From CAZTHM01 sp041946825 (GTDB lineage Bacteria > Acidobacteriota > Terriglobia > UBA7540), in the NCBI GenBank assembly GCA_041946825.1, contig JBHGBD010000031.1, positions 1 through 61,564 of the forward strand: a DNA stretch of 61,564 nt. The letters are read 5' to 3'. The notes under the pieces were generated by a model. That model searched no databases. It was not told the origin of the DNA and saw only the letters and a list, made by a program, of their open reading frames with translations. Positions 61,500-61,564 of the stretch are shown in pieces. The position numbers were made by a program, and so were the translations under genes. Every line of letters starts with the position of its first letter. Position 1 is the first letter of the stretch.

Positions 61500-61564
61500 T
61501 TATGAAATGACCTCCGTCACGCTGCCGGCGCCGACGGTATGGCCGCCCTCGCGGATGGCGAAGC
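61500..61564 (-). CDS. tuf: Elongation factor Tu, C-terminal end (partial)
   Basis: The last 20 residues (F-A-I-R-E-G-G-H-T-V-G-A-G-S-V-T-E-V-I-S) and a TAA stop are in the window; the rest lies to the right. The sequence F-A-I-R-E-G-G-x-T-V-G-A-G is unique to EF-Tu. Confidence 0.93.
   Translation of the reverse strand, partial: FAIREGGHTVGAGSVTEVIS

Overview
This is one 61.6 kb stretch of a high-GC chromosome. I place it in the Acidobacteriota by inference. The ribosomal and RNA polymerase proteins read as Gram-negative-type bacterial. The accessory genes are typical of that phylum: a winged-helix/Ser-Thr kinase/TPR fusion, DUF5107-TPR, CE15 glucuronoyl esterase, DUF4070 radical SAM, an orphan MglA and many secreted proteins. 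Intergenic DNA is full of short hairpin-forming repeats. No prophage, CRISPR array or intact insertion sequence was seen.

Layout, left to right. 1-578 is the 5' part of a 23S rRNA gene (minus strand). It has a heptanucleotide-repeat hairpin inserted in domain I and no 16S gene next to it. 1.5-9.2 kb holds a CPBP protease, a secreted esterase, an ArsR/MerR-like regulator pair, a glycine-zipper envelope protein, a serine hydrolase, a creatininase-like enzyme and a CmpB-like membrane protein. 9.2-9.8 kb is a HEPN/MNT toxin-antitoxin module whose HEPN gene is broken. 9.9-16.1 kb holds a Gfo/Idh/MocA oxidoreductase, a repeat-rich gap, an ArsB/NhaD-type transporter and a B12-type radical SAM gene preceded by a strongly foldable leader. 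16.1-20.9 kb is a minus-strand set: mglA, a DUF5107-TPR giant, then a small KHG-motif protein with a 4-nt stop/start overlap to a zinc-ribbon protein. 20.9-26.5 kb has PilZ, CBS, methyltransferase, a CE15 esterase and a metalloprotease. 26.8-34.4 kb has the kinase-TPR regulator with a small Cys-containing protein behind it, AsmA, a Ca2+/H+ exchanger, and a decaying region. 34.7-48.9 kb is mostly housekeeping: ald, aminotransferase, NicO-type Ni/Co exporter, STAS, DUF1015, galT, HAD phosphatase, selB, maf, dciA-like, gatC, gatA. 49-61.6 kb is the classic minus-strand order tuf-rpmG-tRNA-Trp-secE-nusG-rplK-rplA-rplJ-rplL-rpoB-rpoC.

Two results stand out. First, arrays with a strict 7-nt period but different unit sequences occur at a dozen or more intergenic sites, usually as facing arms that can fold. 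They reach into a 23S rRNA helix, the rpmG stop codon and the signal peptide of one gene. They resemble the STRR heptamers of cyanobacteria, but here the unit sequence varies from site to site. Second, rpoB is not intact as written: the frame breaks at about 54,180, and the conserved segment just before the K-R-K-L-S-V-G-D-K block appears to be missing. This is either an assembly error or a real lesion in an essential gene.

Other items worth attention are the KHG/zinc-ribbon pair at 16.1-16.7 kb, the candidate structured RNA leader at 14,430-14,532, and several short promoters placed almost on top of start codons.
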